Origin: an uncultured Flavobacteriaceae bacterium
GTDB taxonomy: Bacteria; Bacteroidota; Bacteroidia; Flavobacteriales; Flavobacteriaceae
Assembly (NCBI GenBank): GCA_947501845.1
Contig: CANMXP010000009.1
Coordinates: 62,001-126,000, forward strand
Length of the DNA: 64,000 nucleotides
Reading direction: 5' to 3'
In this document: piece after piece, positions 15,797 to 24,503 of the stretch
Numbering within the stretch: the stretch's first letter is position 1
Layout of the letters: each line of letters starts with the position of its first letter
Translations under genes and position numbers: made by a program
The notes under the pieces: model-generated
The model's input: the letters and a program-made list of their open reading frames with translations, nothing else
What the model was told of the DNA's origin: nothing
The model's database searches: none

Positions 15797-16342
15797 TTAA
15801 ATCCAATGATTCCGTTTTAATAAACTCTCTATATGGGCATAATGGTGATTACTATGCCAAGCATAATTTCCAATGTTATAACTTAATAATACTTCTGATT
15901 TAGTTTCTGGGTGTATAAAAGACTTATTTAAATCATCTTGAGACAATGTTTTTAACAAATAAACAAGTTTAAAATGTATCGCCTTTATATGATTTATAGA
16001 CATGTTTATTGGAGCTGTTTTAGAATCAACAAGCACTGCCCATCTATCTTCGAAATAAGCTTTTATAAGAGGTTTGTCCTCCGTTAATGCCCATTTAAAT
16101 CTAGTATAACTATGATGATGACTATCGGATACATGATGCACCACCTGCCTTATGGTCCAACCATCAGGTCTGTACACGGTATCTAATTGATTGTCTGTTA
16201 AATTTTCAACAAGTTTTTCTAAACGGTTTGGAAAATGTTCTAAAATGGAAATCCAATTTTTAATATCTTGTTCAGTAACATGAGGCGGACATTCAAACTG
16301 CCCTATGGGATATTTAAGTGCTTCTAATTGTTGTTCTGTCAT
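15797..16342 (-). CDS. YfiT/BstA-like DinB-fold metal hydrolase or thiol transferase
   Basis: The 181-residue protein matches the YfiT family: the opening LKYPIGQFECP, the four-helix DinB fold, and three putative metal-binding histidines H70, H163 and H167, spaced exactly like H67, H160 and H164 of Bacillus YfiT. Members are proposed bacillithiol S-transferases or metal-dependent hydrolases; some Bacteroidota make bacillithiol. The start is fixed by the family, and a consensus -7 box ends four bases before it. The preceding terminator at 16437-16470 means it needs its own promoter there. Confidence 0.9.
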   Translation of the reverse strand: MTEQQLEALKYPIGQFECPPHVTEQDIKNWISILEHFPNRLEKLVENLTDNQLDTVYRPDGWTIRQVVHHVSDSHHHSYTRFKWALTEDKPLIKAYFEDRWAVLVDSKTAPINMSINHIKAIHFKLVYLLKTLSQDDLNKSFIHPETKSEVLLSYNIGNYAWHSNHHYAHIESLLKRNHWI

Positions 16343-16346
16343 AAAA

Positions 16347-16354
16347 CAAATATA
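16347..16354 (-). promoter_or_regulatory. -7 box immediately before the YfiT-like gene
   Basis: On the minus strand TATATTTG, a perfect consensus match, is followed by TTTT and then the ATG at 16342. The mRNA should start within about one to four bases of the start codon. Confidence 0.65.
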
Positions 16355-16436
16355 AAAAATTGCTAATCAATATTTAATTAATCATCTCTTATTGGGTTTA
16401 TTGCTGTAAACAAGGTCAGTAATTTTAAATTCCATA

Positions 16437-16470
16437 AAAAAAGCATCTAAATAATGTTAGATGCTTTTTT
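16437..16470 (-). terminator. Rho-independent terminator after the PPIase gene
   Basis: Ten paired bases (AAGCATCTAA / TTAGATGCTT) around a 6-base loop are extended by A and T runs on both sides, giving a U-tract on either strand. On the minus strand it ends the cyclophilin-FKBP gene. Confidence 0.85.
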
Positions 16471-16478
16471 ATATTTTA

Positions 16479-16502
16479 CCCTTTCGGCTATACTCAGGGC
16501 AA
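16479..16502. repeat. Degenerate dispersed repeat fragment
   Basis: CCCTTTCGGCTATACTCAGG followed by GCAA resembles the reverse complement of the GAGCGTAGTCGAAAG core of the element at 24303-24407. It lies between the terminator and the PPIase stop codon. Confidence 0.45.
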
Positions 16503-16526
16503 GTAATTCATTAAATTATTCTCTGC

Positions 16527-17459
16527 TTATTTAACATCCATCAATTCAACATCAAAAATAAGCGTCGCATCTGGTGGTATAACACCGCCAGCTCCTCTAC
16601 TTCCATATCCTAAATGGCTTGGTATTACAAAGCGTGCTTTATCACCTATTTTTAATAAACCAATACCTTCATCCCAACCAGGAATAACTTGACCAACACC
16701 TAATGGAAAATCAATTGGTTCGTTACGTTTATATGAAGAATCGAAAACAGTGCCATCTGCTAATTGTCCTTTATAATGAACCGATACCGTTTTACCTGTC
16801 TCTGCATTAGCGCCGCTACCTTCTTGAATTATTTGGTAACGTAATCCGCTCTCTGTTTTATTAAAACCAGTTGCTATTTTGTCCAATTCTGCTTCTGCTT
16901 CTTGTTTTGCTTCTGCCAATCTTTTTTCTCTAGACCCCTCGAAAGTTCTAAAAGCCTCCACAGCATTATAAGCTTCTGCATCCTTTCCTACACGAATAAT
17001 TTCTAAACTATCAATAGAATCTCCTTGCGCTATAGCATCAACAACATTTTGCCCTTCTGTTACTTTACCAAAAACCGTATGATTATTATCTAACCATGGT
17101 GTTTCAATATGAGTAATAAAAAACTGGCTTCCATTAGTTCCTGGTCCTGCATTTGCCATAGATAAAACGCCTGGTCCATCATGTTTTAGATCTGGATGAA
17201 ACTCATCATCAAATTGATAACCTGGATTTCCAGAACCTGAACCTTGTGGGCAGCCTCCCTGTATCATAAAGTCTGGAATAACTCTATGGAACTTTAATCC
17301 ATCATAATATGGTGTTCCTTGAGGCTTTACTTTATTTTCAAGGTTACCTTCTGCTAAAGCTACAAAGTTACCTACTGTTCCTGGTGTTTTTTGATATTCT
17401 AAAGCAACAAGTATTTCTCCTTTAGTTGTATTAAATTTTGCGTATAAACCGTCTTGCAT
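16527..17459 (-). CDS. Peptidyl-prolyl isomerase, cyclophilin-FKBP fusion
   Basis: The 310-residue cytoplasmic protein joins two unrelated prolyl isomerases. Residues 1-155 are a cyclophilin (FHRVIPDFMIQGGCPQG, ANAGPGTNGSQFFIT, WLDNNHTVFGKV, all catalytic positions intact). A charged helical linker (about 160-195) leads to an FKBP domain at 200-310 with VSVHYKGQL, GTVFDSS, VIPGWDEG, IPSHLGYG and IPPDATLIFDVEL. No signal peptide is present. Such double-headed isomerases are known in Flavobacteriia and act in protein folding. It is monocistronic, with its own -7 box and terminator. Confidence 0.95.
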   Translation of the reverse strand: MQDGLYAKFNTTKGEILVALEYQKTPGTVGNFVALAEGNLENKVKPQGTPYYDGLKFHRVIPDFMIQGGCPQGSGSGNPGYQFDDEFHPDLKHDGPGVLSMANAGPGTNGSQFFITHIETPWLDNNHTVFGKVTEGQNVVDAIAQGDSIDSLEIIRVGKDAEAYNAVEAFRTFEGSREKRLAEAKQEAEAELDKIATGFNKTESGLRYQIIQEGSGANAETGKTVSVHYKGQLADGTVFDSSYKRNEPIDFPLGVGQVIPGWDEGIGLLKIGDKARFVIPSHLGYGSRGAGGVIPPDATLIFDVELMDVK

Positions 17460-17481
17460 TGTTCTAATTTTTAAGAAAGTG

Positions 17482-17489
17482 CAAAGATA
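17482..17489 (-). promoter_or_regulatory. Bacteroidota -7 box for the PPIase gene
   Basis: On the minus strand TATCTTTG matches TAnnTTTG and lies 22 bases before the start codon, the same spacing as at the ABC exporter gene. Confidence 0.6.
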
Positions 17490-17683
17490 ACTAGGTTTTA
17501 CGAATTAAGAATTATGAATTATGATTTTTTAAGTTTTGATAGGGAATGAGTATTTAATACTATACTGATTTTTATTTGGAACTACTATGAGAGAAAATAA
17601 TGATTTTTATTTATAGATAAGACAAAAAATCCTAAACGGGTATATTAAATCTTTGACTGAATACTGAAAACTGTAGCTGTAAA

Positions 17684-19888
17684 CTAATTAGCAACTTCAC
17701 TAATAAACTTAATACGGTACAAACGCAGCTCTTCATCATCATAATCACCATCAAACTCTTCAATAGCGGCATCTATATTATCAGATTCAGATTCCATAAA
17801 ATACTCATGGATTTCTTCTTGTTGATCTTCATCCAAAACATCATCAATCCAGTAACTGATATTCAGCTTAGTCCCAGAATAGACTATAACTTCCATTTCT
17901 TTAATGAAATCTTCCATAGACATCCCTTTTGACGATGCAATATCATCTAAAGGTAATTTCCTGTCTATGTTTTGAATAATATACAACTTATTAGCTGAAT
18001 TAGTCCCAGTTGATTTTACCACCAAATCGTCTGGACGAACAATATCATTTTCTTCAACATACCTAGATATTAATTCAACAAAATCTTTACCGTATTTTTT
18101 AGCTTTGCCTTCCCCAACACCATGAACATTTGATAGCTCTGTTAAGTTAACCGGGTATTTTAGAGCCATATCTTCTAGCGAAGGATCCTGAAAAATAACA
18201 AATGGAGGAACGCCAATCTTTTTTGCATTCTTTTTACGCAAATCTTTAAGCATGCCCATCAATATTTCATCTGCTACAGCACCACCACTTTTAGCAGCAG
18301 TAATAATAGTTCCATCCTCTTGTTCTCCTTCAAATATATGATCTTCGGTCATCATAAACGATGTCGGGCTCTTTATAAAAGACTTGCCTAATTCACTTAA
18401 TTTTATAACACCATAAGTTTCAATATCCTTTCTAAGGAAACCCGCAACCAAAACCTGTCTCAATAAAGCCATCCAATATTTGTTGTCTTTACCTTTACCT
18501 TTTCCAAAAAACGGTTGTTCATTCGTTTTATGAGAATTGATTAAGGCATTCTCTTTACCAACGATAACATTTACCAAATCTTTAGATTTATATTTTTCGT
18601 TAGTTTTATCTATGGTTTCTAATAATACTATAGCATCTTCTTTAGCCTCATGTTTCTTTTTTGGATGCCTAACATTGTCATCCATATCACCACCTTCACC
18701 AGTTGCATTATCAAACTCTTCTCCAAAATAATGCAAAATAAATTTTCTTCTAGAAATCGATGTTTCTGCAAACGCAATCACCTCTTGTAATAATGCTTGC
18801 CCTATTTCCTGTTCTGCTACGGGCTTACCAGACATGAATTTTTCCAATTTTTCAATATCTTTATAAGCATAATATGCTAAACAATGGCCTTCGCCACCAT
18901 CACGACCTGCCCTACCCGTTTCCTGATAATAGCTTTCTATACTCTTTGGAATATCATGATGAATTACAAAACGCACATCGGGTTTGTCTATTCCCATACC
19001 AAAAGCAATTGTAGCTACAACCACATCCACATCTTCCATCAAGAACTTATCTTGATAGCTAGATCTCGATTTTGCATCTAACCCAGCATGATATGGTACC
19101 GCTTTAATACCGTTTACTTGTAATACTTGAGCAAGTTCTTCAACACGTTTTCTACTTAAACAATATACAATACCTGATTTACCTTCATTCTGTTTTATAA
19201 ATCGAATAATATCCGCATCTACGTTCTTTGTCTTTGGTCTAACCTCGTAATATAAATTGGGTCTGTTAAAAGAAGCTTTAAAGGTTTTCGCATTATTAAT
19301 GCCCAAATTCTTTATAATATCTTCCTGAACTTTTGGTGTTGCCGTTGCTGTTAAGCCAATAATAGGAATACTATCTCCTATTCTGGCAATAATATGGCGC
19401 AGGTTTCTGTATTCTGGTCTAAAATCATGTCCCCATTCACTAATACAGTGTGCTTCATCAATCGCCATAAATGATATCTTGACAGAACGTAAAAACTCAA
19501 CATTTTCCTCTTTAGTTAAAGATTCTGGTGCAACATATAGCAATTTTGTAACACCATTCACAATATCTTCTTTAACACGCTTTACTTCTGTTTTATTTAA
19601 TGAAGAATTTAACACATGAGCAACACCTTCTTCATTAGAAATACCTCGAATGGCATCTACTTGATTTTTCATTAAAGCTATTAATGGTGATACCACAATA
19701 GCTGTACCTTCTTGCATCAACGCTGGCAATTGATAACACAACGACTTTCCGCCGCCTGTTGGCATAATTACAAACGTATGATTTTTTGATAAAACACTTT
19801 CGACAACATCTTCTTGCAAGCCCTTGAATTGGTTAAATCCAAAATATTTTTTAAGAGCTGAGTGCAAGTCACTTTTAGCTAATAACAT
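17684..19888 (-). CDS. recQ: ATP-dependent DNA helicase RecQ
   Basis: The 734-residue protein has the complete RecQ layout: Walker A at 43-49 (TGGGKS, K48), DEAH box at 144-147 with the aromatic-rich loop CISEWGHDFRPEYR, helicase motifs IV-VI (GIVYCLSRKRVEEL, VVATIAFGMGIDKPDVRFV, QETGRAGRDG), the RQC zinc/winged-helix region, and an HRDC domain about residues 520-600. Here the canonical zinc-binding cysteines after motif VI are not evident, as in other Bacteroidota RecQ proteins with a modified RQC. It acts in recombination and fork repair. It is divergent from kdsD. Confidence 0.95.
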   Translation of the reverse strand: MLLAKSDLHSALKKYFGFNQFKGLQEDVVESVLSKNHTFVIMPTGGGKSLCYQLPALMQEGTAIVVSPLIALMKNQVDAIRGISNEEGVAHVLNSSLNKTEVKRVKEDIVNGVTKLLYVAPESLTKEENVEFLRSVKISFMAIDEAHCISEWGHDFRPEYRNLRHIIARIGDSIPIIGLTATATPKVQEDIIKNLGINNAKTFKASFNRPNLYYEVRPKTKNVDADIIRFIKQNEGKSGIVYCLSRKRVEELAQVLQVNGIKAVPYHAGLDAKSRSSYQDKFLMEDVDVVVATIAFGMGIDKPDVRFVIHHDIPKSIESYYQETGRAGRDGGEGHCLAYYAYKDIEKLEKFMSGKPVAEQEIGQALLQEVIAFAETSISRRKFILHYFGEEFDNATGEGGDMDDNVRHPKKKHEAKEDAIVLLETIDKTNEKYKSKDLVNVIVGKENALINSHKTNEQPFFGKGKGKDNKYWMALLRQVLVAGFLRKDIETYGVIKLSELGKSFIKSPTSFMMTEDHIFEGEQEDGTIITAAKSGGAVADEILMGMLKDLRKKNAKKIGVPPFVIFQDPSLEDMALKYPVNLTELSNVHGVGEGKAKKYGKDFVELISRYVEENDIVRPDDLVVKSTGTNSANKLYIIQNIDRKLPLDDIASSKGMSMEDFIKEMEVIVYSGTKLNISYWIDDVLDEDQQEEIHEYFMESESDNIDAAIEEFDGDYDDEELRLYRIKFISEVAN

Positions 19889-19984
19889 GAATTATATAAA
19901 AATTTATTTACTATTATCACACACTAAAATATCAAAACTTCGCTTATTAATTTAATAGTGTATTTAGAGATCCCCTCAGTTTTT

Positions 19985-20008
19985 TTTTCGTTAGTTTTGT
20001 AACGAAAA
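19985..20008 (+). promoter_or_regulatory. Inverted repeat enclosing a -7 box upstream of kdsD
   Basis: A 9-bp inverted repeat (TTTTCGTTA / TAACGAAAA) surrounds a 6-base loop, and the consensus -7 box TAGTTTTG (19992-19999) lies across the loop. It is 90 bases upstream of the kdsD start. This could be an operator over the promoter or a hairpin at the start of the leader. Confidence 0.5.
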
Positions 20009-20089
20009 TCCAAATTACAACAAAATTTAATTTGATTACCATTAAAGATAAGAAAATCTTTAAAAGCATCAACTAAAAAGATATAAATT

Positions 20090-21055
20090 TTGAATAGTAA
20101 AAATTCAATTATACAAACCGCAAAACTAACTATTGAAGCGGAGAGTCGGGCAATTTCAAATTTGGCAGGCTTAATAACCGATGATTTTGCTGAGACTGTG
20201 CAACTTATTTACCACTCTAAAGGCCGTGTTATTATTACAGGAATTGGAAAAAGTGCCATTATTGCCAACAAAATTGTAGCTACATTAAATTCTACTGGAA
20301 CACCAGCGGTTTTCATGCATGCGGCCGATGCTATTCATGGTGATTTAGGGCTTATTCTTAAAGATGATGTTGTTATTTGTATTTCTAAAAGCGGAAATAC
20401 TCCTGAAATTAAAGTTTTAGTACCTCTAATAAAAAGTGCTAACAATAAAATGATTGCTATAACGGGAAATAAAGACTCCTTTTTAGGGCAACAAGCAGAT
20501 TATATTCTAAACGCATATGTTGAAAAAGAAGCTTGCCCAAATAACTTAGCCCCCACTACAAGCACAACTGCCCAGTTGGTTGTTGGTGATGCTTTAGCTA
20601 TCTGTTTATTAGAGTTGCGCGGCTTTTCTAGTAATGATTTTGCAAAATACCACCCTGGAGGCGCCTTAGGAAAAAAATTATATTTACGGGTTCAAGATAT
20701 ATCATCAGTAAACGAAAAACCTAAAGTGGTTCCAACAACAAACATAAAAGATATTATCATAGAGATTACTGAAAAAATGCTAGGTGTCACGGCTGTTGTC
20801 GAAAATGATAAAATTGCTGGTATTATTACAGATGGTGATTTACGTAGGATGCTAAGCAAAGTAGATGATTTCTCTTTGCTAACTGCTAAGGATATTATGA
20901 GTGCCAATCCAAAACGTATTAATGCCGAAGCCATGGCTGTAGAAGCTTTAGAAGTTATGGAAACAAACGGCATTTCCCAATTACTTGTCGAAGAGAATGG
21001 TAACTATGCCGGAGTGATTCATTTACACGACCTAATAAAAGAAGGTATTTTATAA
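20090..21055 (+). CDS. kdsD: Arabinose-5-phosphate isomerase KdsD (KpsF/GutQ family)
   Basis: The 321-residue protein starts at TTG; no in-frame ATG exists before the SIS domain. It consists of a sugar isomerase (SIS) domain (residues 30-190, with GRVIITGIGKSAIIANKI, ISKSGNTPEIK and KYHPGGALGKKL) and two CBS domains (about 205-265 and 275-321). It interconverts ribulose-5-phosphate and arabinose-5-phosphate, the first step to Kdo for lipid A core or capsule linkage. It is coupled to tatC by a one-base overlap. Confidence 0.95.
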   Translation: MNSKNSIIQTAKLTIEAESRAISNLAGLITDDFAETVQLIYHSKGRVIITGIGKSAIIANKIVATLNSTGTPAVFMHAADAIHGDLGLILKDDVVICISKSGNTPEIKVLVPLIKSANNKMIAITGNKDSFLGQQADYILNAYVEKEACPNNLAPTTSTTAQLVVGDALAICLLELRGFSSNDFAKYHPGGALGKKLYLRVQDISSVNEKPKVVPTTNIKDIIIEITEKMLGVTAVVENDKIAGIITDGDLRRMLSKVDDFSLLTAKDIMSANPKRINAEAMAVEALEVMETNGISQLLVEENGNYAGVIHLHDLIKEGIL

Positions 21056-21879
21056 TGGCAAAAAAAGATATAAATGAGATGTCTTTTCTAGATCATCTCG
21101 AAGATTTAAGGTGGCATTTAATTAGAATCTGTTTAGCAGTAATCATAGTCGCTACTTTAGCGTTTATTTTTAGTCGTTTTATTTTCGACACTATTATTTT
21201 TGCTCCATTAGATATGAGTTTTCCAACTTATGATTTTTTATGCAAAACGGCAACCTTTATAAATTTAGATACCACTTTTTGTAATGACGAGGTTCCTCTA
21301 ATCTTACAAAACAGAACCATGGCTGGGCAATTTTCGGCAGATATATGGACTGCTATTTTAGGAGGTTTCGTTATTTCTTTTCCATATGTTATTTATCAAT
21401 TATGGAAATTTATTAGCCCAGGATTGCACTCTAATGAACGCAAACATTCCAGAGGTTTTATTGTTATTTCATCTTTCCTATTCTTTATAGGTGTATTATT
21501 TGGTTATTATATAGTAACACCTTTGTCAATTAACTTTTTAGCAAATTATAGTATTTCTGTAAAGGTTGACAACCAAATTGATATTAGTTCTTACATTGGT
21601 TTGGTTAGAGCTTCAGCCCTAGCTTCTGGCTTAATTTTCGAACTTCCTATCATTATTTACTTTTTAACCAAAATAGGACTAGTTACTCCAGAATTCTTAA
21701 AGAAATATAGAAAATATGCTCTGGTCATTGTATTAATTTTGTCTGCAATTATTACACCACCAGATATTGCCAGTCAGGTTATTGTAGCTATACCAATTAT
21801 TATTCTGTACCAAATAAGTATTTATATTTCTAAAATTGTTATTAGAAATCAAAAAAGAAAAGAAAAACAACATGTCTGA
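21055..21879 (+). CDS. tatC: Twin-arginine translocase subunit TatC
   Basis: The 274-residue protein has six membrane helices and the family signatures: FLDHLEDLRWHLIR near the N-terminus, FxFxxPYVIYQLWKFISPGL (as SFPYVIYQLWKFISPGL) around residues 118-134, and the YRKYALVIVLILSAIITPPD segment near 225. It forms the receptor core of the Tat pathway, which exports folded proteins. A large periplasmic loop between helices 1 and 2 (including C-N-D-E) is lineage-specific. tatA is not adjacent. The start overlaps the kdsD stop, and the end overlaps the following gene by eight bases. Confidence 0.96.
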   Translation: MAKKDINEMSFLDHLEDLRWHLIRICLAVIIVATLAFIFSRFIFDTIIFAPLDMSFPTYDFLCKTATFINLDTTFCNDEVPLILQNRTMAGQFSADIWTAILGGFVISFPYVIYQLWKFISPGLHSNERKHSRGFIVISSFLFFIGVLFGYYIVTPLSINFLANYSISVKVDNQIDISSYIGLVRASALASGLIFELPIIIYFLTKIGLVTPEFLKKYRKYALVIVLILSAIITPPDIASQVIVAIPIIILYQISIYISKIVIRNQKRKEKQHV

Positions 21880-22219
21880 TATCGTTAACGAGTTTAATGC
21901 ATATCGTTCTAAAATGAACGATAAAATTTTAGCAGATAACAATAAAGTAATAAAACGCATCTTTAACCTAGATACTAACGCTTATGCGGAAGGCGCTTTA
22001 GATGTTAAGACCAAAGAACTTTTAGGATTGGTAGCTTCTACTGTTTTACGTTGTGACGATTGTATAAAATACCACATGGAAACCAGCTATAAAATTGGTT
22101 TAAAAAAGGAAGAAGTGGTTGAAGCCTTAAGCATAGCCACATTAGTTGGAGGTACAATTGTTATTCCTCATTTACGTCGCGCCTATGAGTTTTGGGATGC
22201 CCTAGAAACTCAGAAATAA
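21872..22219 (+). CDS. Carboxymuconolactone decarboxylase (AhpD-like) family protein
   Basis: I chose the ATG at 21872 (MSDIVNEFNAYRSKMND), which gives 115 residues; an ATG at 21836 would overlap tatC by 44 bases and add only basic residues. The domain shows ELLGLVASTVLRCDDCIKYHMETSYKIGL, where the C-x-x-C-x-x-x-H arrangement is the redox-active AhpD/CMD motif, and the EEVVEALSIATLVGG helix. Such proteins act as small alkylhydroperoxidases or thiol reductants, although many are uncharacterised. It is co-transcribed with kdsD and tatC. Confidence 0.9.
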   Translation: MSDIVNEFNAYRSKMNDKILADNNKVIKRIFNLDTNAYAEGALDVKTKELLGLVASTVLRCDDCIKYHMETSYKIGLKKEEVVEALSIATLVGGTIVIPHLRRAYEFWDALETQK

Positions 22220-22318
22220 ATAGATATTTGAAACAAAAACAACAAACAGGATAAAATTCAAACATCTGCTATAATAGTGTATATGATTTTACTATTTTTA
22301 GCGTTCAGTATATAACTT

Positions 22319-23059
22319 ATGATTTTAAAAGCCGAAAATTTAATGAAGTCCTATAGTGGACGAAAAGTGGTTAAGGATGTTTCTCTGGAGGTAAACCAAG
22401 GTGAAATAGTTGGTCTTTTAGGACCTAATGGTGCTGGGAAAACTACATCTTTTTATATGATTGTTGGCTTAATAAAACCCAATGGGGGGCATATCTTTTT
22501 AGATAATACCGAAATTACTAAGTATCCTATGTACAAACGTGCTCAAAATGGTATTGGTTATTTAGCGCAAGAAGCCTCTGTTTTTAGAAAATTAAGTATT
22601 GAAGATAACATTTTAAGTGTTTTACAACTTACTAAGCTCAGCAAAAAGGAACAACAACATAAAATGGAATCGCTTATTGAAGAGTTTGGTTTGGGCCACA
22701 TTCGTAAAAGTCGTGGCGATTTATTATCGGGAGGGGAACGTCGTCGTACTGAAATAGCCCGTGCCTTGGCAACCGATCCTAGTTTTATTTTATTAGACGA
22801 ACCATTTGCTGGTGTAGATCCTGTGGCTGTTGAAGATATACAGCGTATTGTAGCACAACTCACCAAAAAAAATATTGGTATTTTAATTACCGATCACAAT
22901 GTACAAGAAACATTAGCTATTACCGACAGAACATATTTAATGTTTGAAGGTAGTATTCTTAAAGCTGGTAAGCCTGAGGAACTTGCCAATGACGAAATGG
23001 TACGTAAGGTTTACTTAGGCCAAAACTTTGAACTTCGTAAAAAGAAAATTCGAGATTAG
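22319..23059 (+). CDS. lptB: LPS export ABC transporter ATPase LptB
   Basis: The 246-residue ATPase has Walker [10 protein letters not shown] (K41), Q-loop [12 protein letters not shown], signature LSGGERRR, Walker [14 protein letters not shown] and the LptB-specific ending with [28 protein letters not shown]. It powers extraction of lipopolysaccharide from the inner membrane with LptF, LptG and LptC, none of which is adjacent, as usual in Bacteroidota. It follows the AhpD-like gene after 99 bases and may have its own promoter. Confidence 0.95.
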   Translation: MILKAENLMKSYSGRKVVKDVSLEVNQGEIVGLLGPNGAGKTTSFYMIVGLIKPNGGHIFLDNTEITKYPMYKRAQNGIGYLAQEASVFRKLSIEDNILSVLQLTKLSKKEQQHKMESLIEEFGLGHIRKSRGDLLSGGERRRTEIARALATDPSFILLDEPFAGVDPVAVEDIQRIVAQLTKKNIGILITDHNVQETLAITDRTYLMFEGSILKAGKPEELANDEMVRKVYLGQNFELRKKKIRD

Positions 23060-23366
23060 ACGCTAAGCGTTATTTGATTTTTCCCACTTTCTCCACGTTG
23101 TTTATCATTCCTACCAAGAATTTTAAACTCTATATATAGGAACTACTTTCTGCATCTTATATATCTAAATATATAGAACACCTCTAATACAGGTCTTTTT
23201 TATATTTCATTTCTCCTTGCTTTACACTTCGCTTTAATTAATTTAAATACTAATTAACAGTAAAATAAACATATAAAAATAATTGTGTCCATAATTTAGA
23301 TAGATTAAAATTTATTTATATCTTTATGATATCAAAATAATATCATTTTAAATCAAAATACAAATT
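23060..23366. other. Intergenic region with an inverted repeat before the SPFH gene
   Basis: These 307 bases carry no gene that I can recognise. A 7-bp inverted repeat, ATGATAT / ATATCAT with a 7-base spacer, lies at 23326-23346, 21 bases before the SPFH start, where an operator would be expected. No exact TAnnTTTG box is present near it; TATCTTTA at 23319-23326 is the closest. A stretch of T-rich sequence follows lptB without a convincing stem. Confidence 0.45.
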
Positions 23367-24227
23367 ATGAAAGAAGAAAAAATCATTACACCAGCTAATG
23401 GATATCTTATGTTATTCACTTTTTTTATTGTACTTATTGGTGGTATAGCTGCAATTGTTATAACAAAAAATCTCATTTTTATTAGCTTAATAATTATTGC
23501 GATTTTTATTGCACCTGGCTTTATAATGGTACAACCAAACAATTCTAGAGTGTTATTACTTTTTGGAAAATATGTTGGTACTATTAATACAAATGGTTTC
23601 TATTGGGTAATTCCTTTTTATACAAAAAAGAAAATATCCTTACGTGCTAGTAACTTTGATAGTGAACGTTTAAAAGTGAATGATAAACTTGGCAATCCCA
23701 TTATGATTAGCACAATTTTAGTTTGGCGCGTTCAAGACACCTACAAAGCTGCTTTTGATGTAGATAATTATGAAAACTTTGTTCGAGTTCAAACTGATGC
23801 AGCTGTTCGTAAGCTAGCAAGTATGTATCCTTATGACAACTTTGCGGATGAAGGACATACTGAAGATATTACTTTACGGTCTAGTGTAAACGAAGTTAGT
23901 GAAGCCTTAGAAAAAGAAATACATGAGCGTCTATCTATAGCTGGTATTGAAGTACTAGAGGCTAGAATTGGCTATTTAGCTTATGCTCAAGAAATTGCCA
24001 ATGCGATGCTAAAACGTCAACAAGCAACCGCTATAGTTGCCGCAAGACATAAAATTGTAGAAGGAGCCGTAAGTATGGTTGAAATGGCTCTTGAAGAATT
24101 AGGAAAGAAAAGTATTGTAGATTTAGATGAAGAACGTAAAGCTGCCATGGTTAGCAACCTTATGGTTATTCTTTGCGGTGATAAAGATGCTTCTCCCGTA
24201 TTAAATACTGGTACTTTAAATCAATAA
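23367..24227 (+). CDS. SPFH/band 7 domain protein (stomatin-like)
   Basis: The 286-residue protein has two adjoining N-terminal membrane helices (about 12-32 and 36-52), followed by the SPFH domain: VQPNNSRVLLLFGKYVGTINTNGFYWVIPFY, TTILVWRVQDTYKAAFDVDNYENFV and a long helical stretch with IAGIEVLEARIGYLAYAQEIANAMLKRQQATAIVAARHKIVEGAV. The last residues are a degenerate tail. Such proteins oligomerise into membrane microdomain scaffolds. A palindrome sits just upstream. A small ribbon-helix-helix gene follows after 276 bases. Confidence 0.92.
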   Translation: MKEEKIITPANGYLMLFTFFIVLIGGIAAIVITKNLIFISLIIIAIFIAPGFIMVQPNNSRVLLLFGKYVGTINTNGFYWVIPFYTKKKISLRASNFDSERLKVNDKLGNPIMISTILVWRVQDTYKAAFDVDNYENFVRVQTDAAVRKLASMYPYDNFADEGHTEDITLRSSVNEVSEALEKEIHERLSIAGIEVLEARIGYLAYAQEIANAMLKRQQATAIVAARHKIVEGAVSMVEMALEELGKKSIVDLDEERKAAMVSNLMVILCGDKDASPVLNTGTLNQ

Positions 24228-24302
24228 ACAATACATTTGTATTTTAACTCGATATTTATAAATTGATAAATCAATTATTTAATTATTTTAATAAAAAAAC
24301 TA

Positions 24303-24407
24303 TGTCATTCCGAACGAAAAACGAGGAGGAATCTCATCTTCGTGGAGATACTCAAATTTATCTTGAGCGTAGTCGAAAGACTCATATTACGTTCAGTCGA
24401 CATGACA
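24303..24407. mobile_element. MITE-like intergenic repeat with imperfect terminal inverted repeats
   Basis: The 105-base segment begins TGTCATTCCGAACG and its reverse complement begins TGTCATGTCGACTGAACG, so the ends are imperfect inverted repeats. Inside are GAGGAATCTCAT and TCTTGAGCGTAGTCGAAAGAC, both cores of dispersed repeats common in Bacteroidota. A part of the left end recurs at 7328-7356, and parts of the internal core at 16479-16502 and near 2450-2465. It encodes nothing. Confidence 0.65.
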
Positions 24408-24503
24408 AAGCACAATCTATAAGTAATATGATTACTATTTATCTATTAAAATTCACATCGAGTTCAAGATATTTTAAGTTTATCTACAAAATTAATACCT
24501 CAA

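Noticed and set aside
17684-19888. RecQ as part of a defence island
   Set aside because: The protein is a full-length housekeeping RecQ and its neighbours are kdsD and a prolyl isomerase; no nuclease, methylase or sensor gene is nearby.
23060-23070. Short palindrome ACGCT-A-AGCGT after lptB as a terminator
   Set aside because: The arms are five bases with a single-base loop, which cannot form a stable RNA hairpin.
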